Positions 27,463 to 35,696 of a DNA stretch of 64,000 nucleotides are shown piece after piece. The first letter of the stretch is position 1. Each line of letters starts with the position of its first letter. The stretch comes from Sandaracinobacteroides sp039808025. GTDB taxonomy: Bacteria > Pseudomonadota > Alphaproteobacteria > Sphingomonadales > Sphingomonadaceae. Location of the stretch: positions 1 through 64,000 of the forward strand of contig JBDHSK010000008.1 in the NCBI GenBank assembly GCA_039808025.1. The letters are read 5' to 3'. The notes beneath the pieces were generated by a model. It was not told the DNA's origin, searched no databases, and worked only from the letters and a program-made list of their open reading frames with translations. Made by a program: the position numbers and the translations under genes.

Positions 27463-27522
27463 TCTAAATCCCTCTGAAACTAGAATAATCGGGTTGAAAC
27501 AGGTCGTCTGTGTTTCCCCGCA

Positions 27523-28191
27523 TCAGCGGGCATTCTCAAGCTGCCAGCGGTAGTTGCGGGTAATGGTTGCCGTAACCGGCTCCCCATTCTGCGTTGCCGG
27601 CTTGAAGCGCCAGCGCCGCTCGGCGATCTGGCAGGCCTTTTCATCGAGACGTGCATGTCCGCTGGGGTTTGTTACCACACATTCGGTAACCCGCCCATTG
27701 GTTCCCACCGTCACACGGATTCCGGTAACCCCTTCCTCACCAGCCCGGCGCGACGCATCGGGATAGTCATCGGGCGTGACCACGAAAGACCGCGCGACCG
27801 GAACAGGCGCCGTGCCGGGAATGGCAGGCGGCGGAGCCGGCGGTGGTGGAGCCGGCGGAGCCGGCGGTGCCACGCGCGGCGGTTCCGGAGTCGAGATGGT
27901 CGACTGTGTGGTGATGGTTGGTGCCGGAGGCGCCGCCATTTCAACGACCACGTCGGGCGGCGGAACGTAGGGCGGAATTTCTTCCAGTTTCGGCGGCGGC
28001 GGCGGCGGCTCTTCCGGAGGCGGCGCCGCCTCTTCGATGTTCACCGTCTCAAGCGGCCCGGTAATGACCTTCACCGCCTTGATGGCAAGGCCGGAAAGCA
28101 GCGCATAGCCGAACAGGATATGAAGCAGGATCACCGCCCCAATCGTGATAAGCTTTCTCTGGCTCCAACCTTCCTGCTGTAGATATGACAT
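27523..28191 (-). CDS. tonB: TonB energy transducer
   Basis: A 222-residue protein that spans the periplasm to drive TonB-dependent outer-membrane receptors. It has a cytoplasmic N-terminus, a membrane anchor (about 14-38), a long Pro-rich linker (about 50-130, with runs of Pro and Glu-Pro) and a TonB C-terminal domain (GVTGIRVTVGTNGRVTECVV to the end). First gene of the operon with exbB and two exbD. I found no Fur box upstream, so iron control is not evident from sequence. Confidence 0.93.
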   Translation of the reverse strand: MSYLQQEGWSQRKLITIGAVILLHILFGYALLSGLAIKAVKVITGPLETVNIEEAAPPPEEPPPPPPKLEEIPPYVPPPDVVVEMAAPPAPTITTQSTISTPEPPRVAPPAPPAPPPPAPPPAIPGTAPVPVARSFVVTPDDYPDASRRAGEEGVTGIRVTVGTNGRVTECVVTNPSGHARLDEKACQIAERRWRFKPATQNGEPVTATITRNYRWQLENAR

Positions 28192-28498
28192 AGGCTGATT
28201 GCCACTCCCTTAAACAGCGCCGCCGCCCGCAGTCGATGGCGCTAAAACCCTCCCCACCACCCGAAGGTGGTGATGTAAATCCAGAACACAGGCCCGCCTG
28301 ACCACGCCCGGGTTCAACTCTCAGCCGCTGCCTTCCGGTAGCAACCGGAAGCCAGAGCAGGAAAGACCGCTCGAATCGAACGAGCCCTCCCTTATAGGCC
28401 AGCTTGCCCTGCCGCAACCTTCCCTTGTCACGACATATCGGCCAATAGATACCCTTGTGCCCCCTTCGCCGCAACCCATTTCAATACAGGCCACCGCC
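28192..28498. other. Divergent intergenic region with three small hairpins
   Basis: About 300 bp between tonB (leftward) and an exported unknown protein (rightward), with no gene. It holds three compact inverted repeats: CACCACC/GGTGGTG around a CGAA loop (28255-28272), CTTCCGGT/ACCGGAAG around an AGCA loop (28332-28351), and GCTCG/CGAGC near 28374. They could be structure in the tonB leader or operators. No promoter is convincing. Confidence 0.5.
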
Positions 28499-29440
28499 GT
28501 GAACCGACTGATATCCATCGCCTCCTTGCCTGCCCTGTTGGCAATGTCAATGGCAACCGCATTTAATTCGGCTCAGGCCGTCGCATTTCCGCAATTTTCT
28601 GCCGTCCGCGCTGACATGTCGGCACAATCATCGGCCGCTTCGCCTGCTGGCCCGGTGGCTATGCCGGCAACCGTGGCTGCGGCCATTCCACCCGCTCCGG
28701 CCGGCTGGACAGATCTGGCCGACCTCGCCCTTGCAGCCGACGTCGTGCTGATCGGCACCATCCGCAGTGTCGACCGTCTTGGCCGCCGCGACGCCCCCGG
28801 GGTGCCTGAGGGCCAACTTCGCGCCCTCGTCGAGGTTGATCTTTCCGCCGTATTGAAGGCCCCAGGGTTGCTGCCGGCGCGTGCTGCGTGGCTGTGGCAG
28901 GGCCTGGCCCCCCGCAAGCGCCTTCCCTTTGCCAAATCCGAGCCGGTCATCGTATTTGCCCATATTCTAGAGGGCGGTGGCAACCCCGAGGTGCAGGCGC
29001 TATCGCTGGTCTCTCCTCACGGACAGCAGCCATGGAGCGCTGCTGCGGAAGCCGAGGTGCGCGCCATCCTTGAACAGGCGCTGGCGCCCGGCAACGCCGC
29101 CCGCATGGTAACGGCTGTCAGTGATGCCGCACACAATGAAGGTGCCATTGCCGGGGAATCGGAAAGCCAGTTTTTCCTTGCCACCGATACCGGCCGGCCC
29201 ATCACCCTGGTCGTCAGGCGGTCCTCCGGTCAGCCGCCACAGATTCTGGCCGCAACCGGCGACCTGGTCGATCGTGCCGCTCCCATCGAACAACATACCC
29301 TGATCTGGCGGGCGCTTGCCTGCGGAATGCCGGCCGCCCTGCCGCCACAGCTGGCTGCAACAGACGGTCTGGCACGCGACTACGCCACCGCCCGCACCGC
29401 CATCGGTCGCTGCGGCCGCCTGCTGACACCTCCCGGCTGA
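28499..29440 (+). CDS. Exported protein of unknown function
   Basis: A 313-residue protein with an N-terminal signal peptide (VNRLISIASLPALLAMSMAT, then AFNSAQA). The rest is not a family I recognise. It contains LALAADVVLIGTIRSVDRLG, which looks like an OB-like or beta-rich start, and two cysteines near the C-terminus (ACGMP, GRCGRL). The GTG at 28499 is chosen because the signal peptide begins there and an AGG precedes it; a GTG 14 codons upstream is in frame. It converges on folB with a 17-bp gap. It is probably periplasmic. Confidence 0.7.
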   Translation: MNRLISIASLPALLAMSMATAFNSAQAVAFPQFSAVRADMSAQSSAASPAGPVAMPATVAAAIPPAPAGWTDLADLALAADVVLIGTIRSVDRLGRRDAPGVPEGQLRALVEVDLSAVLKAPGLLPARAAWLWQGLAPRKRLPFAKSEPVIVFAHILEGGGNPEVQALSLVSPHGQQPWSAAAEAEVRAILEQALAPGNAARMVTAVSDAAHNEGAIAGESESQFFLATDTGRPITLVVRRSSGQPPQILAATGDLVDRAAPIEQHTLIWRALACGMPAALPPQLAATDGLARDYATARTAIGRCGRLLTPPG

Positions 29441-29457
29441 CAGCAGGGACGCCGCCC

Positions 29458-29832
29458 TCACTCGCTGGCCAGCACCACCCCCACGGCGTCGGCATCAGGG
29501 TAGACATCGGGTTTGCGCAGCGTGATCTTCAGCGAGATCACCCCCGGCATTGCCACCACCATATCCCAGATCTCCTGCGCCACGGTTTCCTGCAGGTTGA
29601 ACCGCCGGGCCGTGCACAGGCTGATGATTCCGGTGCGCAGCTTATCGTAGTTCCACGAAGCTTCGCCGCTGTCGCTTGCCGGCCAGTGATCGAGGTCGAT
29701 TCCGACGTCGACCGAAACCAGCAGTCGCTGCGGATGTCCTACCTCGAAGGTGTGAAAGCCGATATCGACGGCTATCGCCAGATTCTCGAGAAGGATGTGG
29801 TGAGCGGCCGGAGCCAGTCGGGATGCGCGCAT
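29458..29832 (-). CDS. folB: Dihydroneopterin aldolase
   Basis: A 124-residue T-fold enzyme of folate synthesis that cleaves 7,8-dihydroneopterin to the hydroxymethyl pterin. ILLENLAIAVDIGFHTFE carries the family N-terminal strand and FNLQETVAQEI contains the conserved Glu of the pterin anchor. Its ATG overlaps the stop codon of the upstream reductase gene by one base (TGATG), so the two are translated together. Confidence 0.9.
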   Translation of the reverse strand: MRASRLAPAAHHILLENLAIAVDIGFHTFEVGHPQRLLVSVDVGIDLDHWPASDSGEASWNYDKLRTGIISLCTARRFNLQETVAQEIWDMVVAMPGVISLKITLRKPDVYPDADAVGVVLASE

Positions 29833-30620
29833 CAGGGGGAAACCATATACTGGACATCGCGGGAGAGCGACAGGAAGCGCTGGCCGGCATCAACCGTGAT
29901 CGTCTGCCCAGTCAGCGTTGGTGTCTCTACAATGAATCGTAACGCCCGCGCCAGATCGTCGACACTCACTCCTCGCTGCAACGGGTTCATGGTATGCACC
30001 TGCTCGAAGTTCTCGCGGCTTTGCGGGCCTGATACCAGCGTCACCGCCGGGGCGATGGCATTGACCCGCACATGCGGCGCCAGCGCCCGCGCCGACAGTT
30101 CGGTAACACCTGCAAACCCGGCCTTCGAGACCGTATAGCTGAAAAAATCGGGGTTGGGGGCCGCCAGCTTGGCATCGAGCATGTTGACGATCAGGGCATT
30201 TTCACCCGTTCGTCGTTGGCGGGCCAGCAGATCGGTCAGCACCGCCGGCGCCAGCAGGTTGACAGCCATTTGCCGCTGCCACACCGCCAGGTCGAACGCC
30301 CCCAGCCGGTCTTCCTCGAAGACCGACGCATTGTTGACCAGCACCGCCGGACAGGCCGGCAGGCCTGCGAACATCGCAGCAATCGCCTGCGGATCAGCGA
30401 GATCGGCGGCAGCGAGAACCGGTTGCGGATGGCCGGCCGCAACCAGTTCCGCTGACAGGGACTGGGCAGCTGCGGCCGAGCGGTGATGATGCAGCACCAG
30501 GCGGAACCCGAGCCCGGCAAGGGTGCGCGCCAGCTCCCGACCGATGCGCTTTGCCGCACCCGTCACCAGGGCCAGCGGCCTGTCGCCATTGTCCCGCCGG
30601 AATTCTGCCAGTGCCATCAT
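29832..30620 (-). CDS. Short-chain dehydrogenase, pteridine/dihydromonapterin reductase type (FolM/PTR1-like)
   Basis: A 262-residue SDR. The NADP(H) motif is TGAAKRIG, which fits the TGxxxRxG signature of pteridine reductases rather than TGxxxGxG. The active site has Asp in NMLDAK where classical SDRs have Ser, with Tyr 13 residues later in SYTVSK (Y-x3-K). This D-13-Y-x3-K spacing is the PTR1/FolM hallmark. Coupling to folB supports a role in reducing dihydropteridines, for example making tetrahydromonapterin or rescuing folate. The ATG at 30620 has AGG about 8 nt upstream. Confidence 0.82.
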   Translation of the reverse strand: MMALAEFRRDNGDRPLALVTGAAKRIGRELARTLAGLGFRLVLHHHRSAAAAQSLSAELVAAGHPQPVLAAADLADPQAIAAMFAGLPACPAVLVNNASVFEEDRLGAFDLAVWQRQMAVNLLAPAVLTDLLARQRRTGENALIVNMLDAKLAAPNPDFFSYTVSKAGFAGVTELSARALAPHVRVNAIAPAVTLVSGPQSRENFEQVHTMNPLQRGVSVDDLARALRFIVETPTLTGQTITVDAGQRFLSLSRDVQYMVSP

Positions 30621-30694
30621 GTCGCCGCCTGCTCTGCCCAAATCTGCCGTTCCCTAGATTGAACCTGTGGCCATCAGCAAGCTAAGAACGGCCC

Positions 30695-31918
30695 ATGTCC
30701 ACAGGAAACAGCCCGACAGCCGCAGGCCCCGACGATGCCATCTCCAGCGTGACGGCCGAGGTTTTCGATCTGCCCAAGCAAACCGAGGAACTGACGCGCG
30801 AGTTCGTCCACTGGGTGCGGGCCGACAGCCTGCAACTGCTGGCCGGTATTGGCCTGTCGCTGCTGTTCTACGGGCTGATGGTCACCTTGAGAAGCTGGGC
30901 GCGGCACAAGCTGCATCATCACGCCAATTCCGGCGCCTGGAGCTGGGTGCTGCTGAAGATCGCTGCCCGCACCCGCAGCTATTTCCTGATGACGCTTGCC
31001 TTTTTCGTGATGACACGACTGGTGGGCGCACCCCCGGCGTGGAACGGCCTGATCACCGTCTTGTTCACCATCGGCGCCGTCGTTCAGGGCGCTTTCTGGG
31101 TGCGTGAACTGCTGGTGTCGCTGATGGCGCGCCGGCTGACACTGAACGGCAATGACCCCTCGCTCAGTTCCGCGCTCGGAGTCGTCACCGTCATCATCAA
31201 TGTCGTCGTCTGGGCGCTGGCAGCCATCATCCTGCTCGACAATCTGGGAGTCAACGTCACGGCACTGGTGGCAGGCCTTGGCATCGGGGGCATTGCCATC
31301 GGCCTCGCCGCCCAGGGGATTTTCTCGGATCTGTTCGCTGCCCTTTCCATCCTGATGGACCAGCCGTTCCGCAAGGGAGAGTATATTCAGGTCGGCGGCC
31401 CCACCGGCATCGCCGGCACCGTCGAGCATATCGGCATGAAAACCACCCGGATTCGGGCACAGAGCGGCGAGATCGTGGTGATGTCGAACGCCAATCTGCT
31501 GAACCAGCAGATCCACAATTTCGCCGCCTGCAACGACCGGCTGGTGCAGATGCTCCTGCGGGTGATCTACCAGACCGACCCTGACGTTCTCGAATCCATT
31601 CCGGCCGAACTGGAACAGATCGTCACTGGCACGCCCAATTGCGCCTTCACGCGTGCCAGCTTTGCCCTGTTCGACCCCTCAGGGATTGATTTCGACCTGG
31701 TGTTCACGGTCCTCAGTCCCGATGCGCTGCCAATGTTCCACGCGCGCCAGCAGGTGGCCTTTGCAATCCTGCGACGCTTTGCCGAACTGGGTATCGTCTT
31801 TGCCTATCCGGCCCAGATCTCGTTTCTGGGTGACAGCGACGGCCGTATTGTTTCCCCGGCGGGCAGCCCGCTGCCCGTCCACCGGCCCCGGCCGTCTGGC
31901 GCCACAAAGTCCGTTTGA
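30695..31918 (+). CDS. mscS: MscS-family mechanosensitive ion channel
   Basis: A 407-residue inner-membrane channel that opens under hypo-osmotic shock. Several transmembrane helices (about 45-210) precede the Gly/Ala-rich pore helix TM3, VTALVAGLGIGGIAIGLAAQ, which is followed by GIFSDLFAALSILMDQPFRKG and the beta domain. The N-terminal region is longer than in E. coli MscS. It is divergent from the folM/folB pair by 74 bp, and the tandem palindromes lie just past its stop. Confidence 0.92.
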   Translation: MSTGNSPTAAGPDDAISSVTAEVFDLPKQTEELTREFVHWVRADSLQLLAGIGLSLLFYGLMVTLRSWARHKLHHHANSGAWSWVLLKIAARTRSYFLMTLAFFVMTRLVGAPPAWNGLITVLFTIGAVVQGAFWVRELLVSLMARRLTLNGNDPSLSSALGVVTVIINVVVWALAAIILLDNLGVNVTALVAGLGIGGIAIGLAAQGIFSDLFAALSILMDQPFRKGEYIQVGGPTGIAGTVEHIGMKTTRIRAQSGEIVVMSNANLLNQQIHNFAACNDRLVQMLLRVIYQTDPDVLESIPAELEQIVTGTPNCAFTRASFALFDPSGIDFDLVFTVLSPDALPMFHARQQVAFAILRRFAELGIVFAYPAQISFLGDSDGRIVSPAGSPLPVHRPRPSGATKSV

Positions 31919-31956
31919 ATCCGTGGCGGGCAATAAGGCTGGACCATAGCCAAGTC

Positions 31957-32043
31957 GTCCAGCCATTCCGGCTGGACAGCAGCCTTGGCGTCCAGCCATT
32001 CCGGCTGGACAGCAGCCTTGGCGTCCAGCCATTCCGGCTGGAC
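31957..32043. repeat. Three tandem 21-bp palindromes with a 33-bp period
   Basis: Each unit is an 8-bp inverted repeat GTCCAGCC/GGCTGGAC around ATTCC (at 31957-31977, 31990-32010 and 32023-32043), separated by 12-bp spacers reading AGCAGCCTTGGC. The copies are identical. The right arm of a decayed fourth unit (GGCTGGAC) sits in exact 33-bp register at 31937-31944. They lie in the noncoding gap between mscS and the MaoC gene. They resemble REP-type elements or multiple operators; one copy alone could act as a transcription attenuator. Confidence 0.8.
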
Positions 32044-32130
32044 AATGACGCTGCACCGCCTAGAAACAGCGAGCGGCAATGGTTCAACGCAAGTGGTTCG
32101 ATACGGAACCCGTGCAGGGAAGGGATGCGA

Positions 32131-32589
32131 ATGACGAAATCGGTGACTGCAACCGAGTATCTGGCAATGTCCGGGCAGGAGATCGGCGTTTCCGACTGGA
32201 TCACCGTCGACCAGGCGCGCATCAACCAGTTTGCCGATGCCACGGGCGATCACCAGTTCATCCACATCGACCCGGAACGCGCCGCCGCCACCCCGTTTGG
32301 CGGCACCATCGCCCATGGATTCCTCACGGTTTCGCTGCTGACGGAGATGGCCGCAACGGCGGTTCCCGCCATCACCGGAGTCAAGATGGGTGTGAACTAT
32401 GGCCTCAACAGCCTGCGCTTTCTCGCCCCCGTCCGTTCCGGCAAGCGGGTACGGGGCCGGTTCACCCTGCTCGATGCCCGCGAACGCTCGCCGGGCGTGC
32501 TGCAGTCAACCAAGGAGGTCACCGTCGAGATCGAAGGTGAACCCAAGCCGGCGATGATCGCCCAATGGGTGACACTTGCCTATGTCTGA
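32131..32589 (+). CDS. MaoC-like (R)-hydratase
   Basis: A 152-residue hot-dog-fold protein. ADATGDHQFIHIDPERA holds the hydratase Asp and His (D-x4-H type), and FGGTIAHGFLTVSLL is the family signature after it. Such proteins hydrate trans-2-enoyl-CoA to the R-3-hydroxy form for beta-oxidation or PHA supply. The ATG at 32131 has AGGG 6 nt upstream; the frame continues into the palindromic repeat region upstream, which is very unlikely to be coding. Length matches the family. Confidence 0.88.
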   Translation: MTKSVTATEYLAMSGQEIGVSDWITVDQARINQFADATGDHQFIHIDPERAAATPFGGTIAHGFLTVSLLTEMAATAVPAITGVKMGVNYGLNSLRFLAPVRSGKRVRGRFTLLDARERSPGVLQSTKEVTVEIEGEPKPAMIAQWVTLAYV

Positions 32590-32800
32590 CCATCGGCGCC
32601 GGGCCACCTGGTCTGTCGACCGGGTCTGAGCCTCCCCGGCAAGCCAGGAGCGTTTGTCGCCATGGGCGTTGGCGGCGGCAGGCCGAACCAGCAGGAAGGC
32701 AGCCTGCACGGTCCGGGGCTTGGAAGTGGCCGAAAAAATACCTAGCTTGGCGGGTGGCCGCCTCAGGCCCGAATGCCAGTTCATAGGAAAGGTTGGCGTG

Positions 32801-33256
32801 ATGAACAAGAAAACCGTGACCGATGTGGCTGACGATGTCGGCAGCGCCGCCAAGGGAACCATGGCGAAGGCCGCTGACATATTCGATGATGTGAAGGGCG
32901 ACGTGACGGCACTGGCCGGCAAGGCCGGCGCCAGCGCCAAAAGTGCGGCCACCACCGGCAAGGACAAGGCGGCCTCGGCGCTCCACGATCTTGCCGATGT
33001 GGCGCGCGATCTTGCCAACAAGCTTGATGACGGCACGCTTGGCAGCAACACCGCCAAGGCGGCCTCTTATGCCCGCAAGGCCGCCGACAGTGTCGACCGC
33101 TTTTCCGACAAGGTGAAAGCCAAGGAAATCGAGGACATCACCAACGATGCCCGCGATGCGGTTCGCAACAACCCGGCCATTGCCATCGGCGCCGCCGCGC
33201 TCATCGGCTTTGCGCTTGCCCGCTTCCTGAAAGGCGGGTCAGGTGATCGCGCCTGA
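32801..33256 (+). CDS. Small ElaB/YqjD/DUF883-like membrane-anchored protein
   Basis: A 151-residue protein, Ala/Asp/Lys-rich and helical over most of its length, with a C-terminal anchor NPAIAIGAAALIGFALARFL followed by basic residues. This layout is that of the ElaB/YqjD family, ribosome-associated membrane proteins in E. coli. AGGAAAGG precedes the ATG by about 8 nt. Its stop overlaps the next start by about 14 bp. It heads a three-gene run with a YqjE/DUF1469-like protein and a DUF3618 protein. Confidence 0.75.
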   Translation: MNKKTVTDVADDVGSAAKGTMAKAADIFDDVKGDVTALAGKAGASAKSAATTGKDKAASALHDLADVARDLANKLDDGTLGSNTAKAASYARKAADSVDRFSDKVKAKEIEDITNDARDAVRNNPAIAIGAAALIGFALARFLKGGSGDRA

Positions 33257-33713
33257 ACCAGCTGAAGATGCCGCCGAGGCGCCGCAACGCTCGATCCTGA
33301 ACACCTGGGCCGACCTGCTGTTCGGGATCGGCGGCCTCATCCACGCCGAAGCGCGGCTGATCCGGGCGGAGACGAGCGCAAATTTTCAGGGCGCCGGGCG
33401 CAACGTCCTGTTGCTGGCGGCCGGTGGGCTGCTGCTGCTGGTGGCGCTGGTGTTCCTGGCGGTTGCCGCGGTCATGGCGCTTGCCACCGTCACCGGCATG
33501 TTGTGGGCGTTGGCACTGGTTGCCATCGCCTGCCTGATCATCGGCATCGTGCTGATCCGCAACGCCCAGCGCCGGCTCGAACGTCAATCCTTCCTTCCCG
33601 AACGGGCGCTGGCACGCATGGCTGCCGATCTCGATCGCATGACTGAACGTGTTGATGCGCCACCGCCGCTGCCCTATGAGGACCCCCATGCGACAAGCCC
33701 TGAAGCCCAATGA
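33243..33713 (+). CDS. YqjE/DUF1469 phage-holin-superfamily protein
   Basis: A 156-residue protein with two adjacent transmembrane helices (about 54-78 and 83-105). It is preceded by an amphipathic segment (LLFGIGGLIHAEARLIRAE). This is the YqjE-like holin-superfamily shape, and here it sits among chromosomal genes, not phage genes. The start is GTG. It overlaps both neighbours, which suggests coupled synthesis of the three proteins. Confidence 0.75.
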   Translation: MIAPEPAEDAAEAPQRSILNTWADLLFGIGGLIHAEARLIRAETSANFQGAGRNVLLLAAGGLLLLVALVFLAVAAVMALATVTGMLWALALVAIACLIIGIVLIRNAQRRLERQSFLPERALARMAADLDRMTERVDAPPPLPYEDPHATSPEAQ

Positions 33714-34395
33714 TCTGGAACAGCGCCTGCAGGCACTTGAGGCCGATGCCGATGCCCGGCGCGCCCGCATTGCCAGCGACGTCGATGAACTGTCGTGGCG
33801 CATGCAGCCCGCCAATCTGCTGGCCGAAGCCCGCGAGGGCCTGATGCGCGAAATCGACCGCGCCACCGACGCCCTTGTCGACATGGCCGGAGACCTGGTG
33901 GACGATGCCGTCGGCTTTGCCCGCAGCCATTCGCGCGCCATAGGTGCCGGCACTGCGATTACCCTGCTTGCCGGGGCCGCAGCATGGATTGCCAGCCGCC
34001 GCCTGCGCCGGCAGCCGGTGCCGCTTTACGATGCCTATCACATGGAAGATTTCGACATGAACGACCAGGACGACAGCTTGCGGCAGCGCGCGGCCGGAAC
34101 CTGGACAAAGGTGAAACAGGAAGCCAGCCTTGCCGGGCACAAGGCCGGCGAGACCTATTATGCCGCCCGGTCTCGCGCCGCCTACCTGACGGCCGATGCC
34201 CGTGACAAGGCCGGACATGCAGCAGAAGCCTTGCGCGAACGCGCCGCCGATGCCGCCGCCTCGGCCCGCGAAGCAACCGAAGCCGCCAGCGAATGGGCAA
34301 GGCAGCGCCCGCAGGAAAATCCGCTTGGCACCGTGGCCGCCGCCATCACCCTTGGTGTGCTGGTGGGGGTGCTGCTGCCTTCACGCAACCGCTGA
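33688..34395 (+). CDS. DUF3618-family membrane-associated protein
   Basis: A 235-residue protein. The N-terminal part (LEQRLQALEADADARRARIA) fits DUF3618, with a hydrophobic segment near 85-105 (AIGAGTAITLLAGAAAWIAS). A long Ala/Arg/Glu-rich helical region follows, then a second hydrophobic stretch at the C-terminus (GTVAAAITLGVLVGVLLP). The ATG at 33688 has GAGG 6 nt upstream, with another ATG four codons earlier. Overlaps the upstream gene by 26 bp. Function unknown; the operon may handle envelope stress. Confidence 0.7.
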   Translation: MRQALKPNDLEQRLQALEADADARRARIASDVDELSWRMQPANLLAEAREGLMREIDRATDALVDMAGDLVDDAVGFARSHSRAIGAGTAITLLAGAAAWIASRRLRRQPVPLYDAYHMEDFDMNDQDDSLRQRAAGTWTKVKQEASLAGHKAGETYYAARSRAAYLTADARDKAGHAAEALRERAADAAASAREATEAASEWARQRPQENPLGTVAAAITLGVLVGVLLPSRNR

Positions 34396-34422
34396 GGCGA
34401 CGGCTGAGACGACGCTTGCCGT

Positions 34423-34447
34423 GAAGGCTGGCTTCCGGCCAGCCTTC
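34423..34447. terminator. Hairpin between convergent genes
   Basis: GAAGGCTGGC and GCCAGCCTTC form a perfect 10-bp stem around a 5-nt loop. It lies between the DUF3618 gene (rightward) and the lipoprotein gene (leftward), so it probably stops both transcripts. No U tract is obvious on either side. Confidence 0.6.
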
Positions 34448-34460
34448 TGGGTCCAGTTGT

Positions 34461-35696
34461 TCAGAACGTGGTTGGCGCCGGGCTGACCACCACGAAGCCG
34501 CCGGGTGTTACCTGCTGCACTTCCATGCCGCGTTCGGCGATATTGTTGCGGAAGCGGAAGATGCCATCGATTCCGGCGAACCCCTGCGGGTCGGCCAGGG
34601 CCGCTGCCGGGAATGGCTGGCCCGGTTTCCAGCTTCCACCCGCCACGCTGACCGCCAGCAGGACAGCATCATAGGAAAGGCTGGCCAGCCGCGACGGCGT
34701 ACCCCCAAAACGGGCGCCATAGCGCCGCGCCATGGCTGCGAACCGGGCATCGGGCACAGCGGCAAACACTGCACCATTAAGTGACGGCGATCGCACCAGC
34801 CCTGGTTCGGTGTTCCACAATTCCGTTCCCATCATCAGGAAGCTGCCGGCCGATGCCCCGTACTTGGCAAGGTGGGGGGCAAAAGAGGCCGCCACGGCGC
34901 CGGCATCGGCGATCAGCAACGAATCGAAGGGGATCGGTGGTTTCTGGCCGCCAACGGCCAGCTTCTGGCGGGCATCATAGTCCGTCACCCTGCGGGCGGC
35001 CGCCGGCAGCGCTGCCGGGCGACGCTCAAAGGTGGTGAGCGCCACGATATCGGCCCCGTATTGCTGGGCCGCCTGGGTAAGCGCCACCGACGACCGCTGA
35101 CCGTACACGCCCTGGGGCACCAGCCCGGCAATCCGCTTCATTCCCTTGCTCACCGAAAAGCTGACGATGCGGTTCACCGATTGTGCCGGCTGGAATCCCA
35201 GCACCATCATGCGGCCCGATGCAATCGCCGCATCGTTTGAAAAACTCAGCATGGTAACGCCCTTGGGCTCGGCCACCGCGCGGATGGCGTGGGCGTCAGA
35301 CGCCAGCAACGGCCCGAGTATGAGCTGGGCGCCATCTGCCAATGCCCGGCTGGCAGCAACCCCGGCCCCCAGCGCCGCGGTATCGTAGCTGGTGATCCGC
35401 ACGCCCTTCTTTCCGGTATCAACCAGGGCCAGAGTGGCGGCATTGGCGAGGCTGATGCCCACCGGGGCATTATTGCCTGACAACGGCACCAGCACGGCGA
35501 TGCGATAGGGCTCCTGGCCTGGCTTGATCACCTCGACCGGCTTTTCAACGACCGGCGGCGGTGGTGGCGGTGGCGGCGTTTCGACGGGTGCCCTGACGCG
35601 CGGTGCGCACGACGCCAGCACGCCAAGGGCCACGGCCGTCACCATGAAGCGCCGACGGCTTGTCCGCGCTTCGTTCCCAGCCCACAATGACGCCAT
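34461..35696 (-). CDS. Penicillin-binding protein activator LpoA-like lipoprotein
   Basis: A 411-residue protein. A lipoprotein signal with lipobox LASC (VTAVALGVLASCAP) is followed by a Pro-rich spacer (about 45-60) and a periplasmic-binding-fold domain (from IAVLVPLSGNNAPVG to the end) of the LpoA/Peripla_BP_6 type, which activates cell-wall synthases in enterobacteria. The ATG at 35696 has GAAGGG 6 nt upstream. The partner gene rsmI starts on the opposite strand in the same CATG. Synteny with lpoA-rsmI-yraN in E. coli supports the call. Confidence 0.82.
   Translation of the reverse strand: MASLWAGNEARTSRRRFMVTAVALGVLASCAPRVRAPVETPPPPPPPPVVEKPVEVIKPGQEPYRIAVLVPLSGNNAPVGISLANAATLALVDTGKKGVRITSYDTAALGAGVAASRALADGAQLILGPLLASDAHAIRAVAEPKGVTMLSFSNDAAIASGRMMVLGFQPAQSVNRIVSFSVSKGMKRIAGLVPQGVYGQRSSVALTQAAQQYGADIVALTTFERRPAALPAAARRVTDYDARQKLAVGGQKPPIPFDSLLIADAGAVAASFAPHLAKYGASAGSFLMMGTELWNTEPGLVRSPSLNGAVFAAVPDARFAAMARRYGARFGGTPSRLASLSYDAVLLAVSVAGGSWKPGQPFPAAALADPQGFAGIDGIFRFRNNIAERGMEVQQVTPGGFVVVSPAPTTF

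Noticed and set aside
31957..32043. Possible CRISPR array
   Set aside because: The spacers are 12 bp and identical, the repeat is a perfect palindrome, there are only three copies and no cas genes.
31915..32130. N-terminal extension of the MaoC protein through the palindromic repeats
   Set aside because: The extension would encode repeated GVQPFRLDSS units read from palindromic DNA, while an AGGG site 6 nt before 32131 marks the normal family start.
33243..33713. Prophage remnant suggested by the holin-superfamily match
   Set aside because: YqjE/DUF1469 proteins are chromosomal and here sit with YqjD- and DUF3618-like genes; no phage structural, integrase or lysis genes are near.
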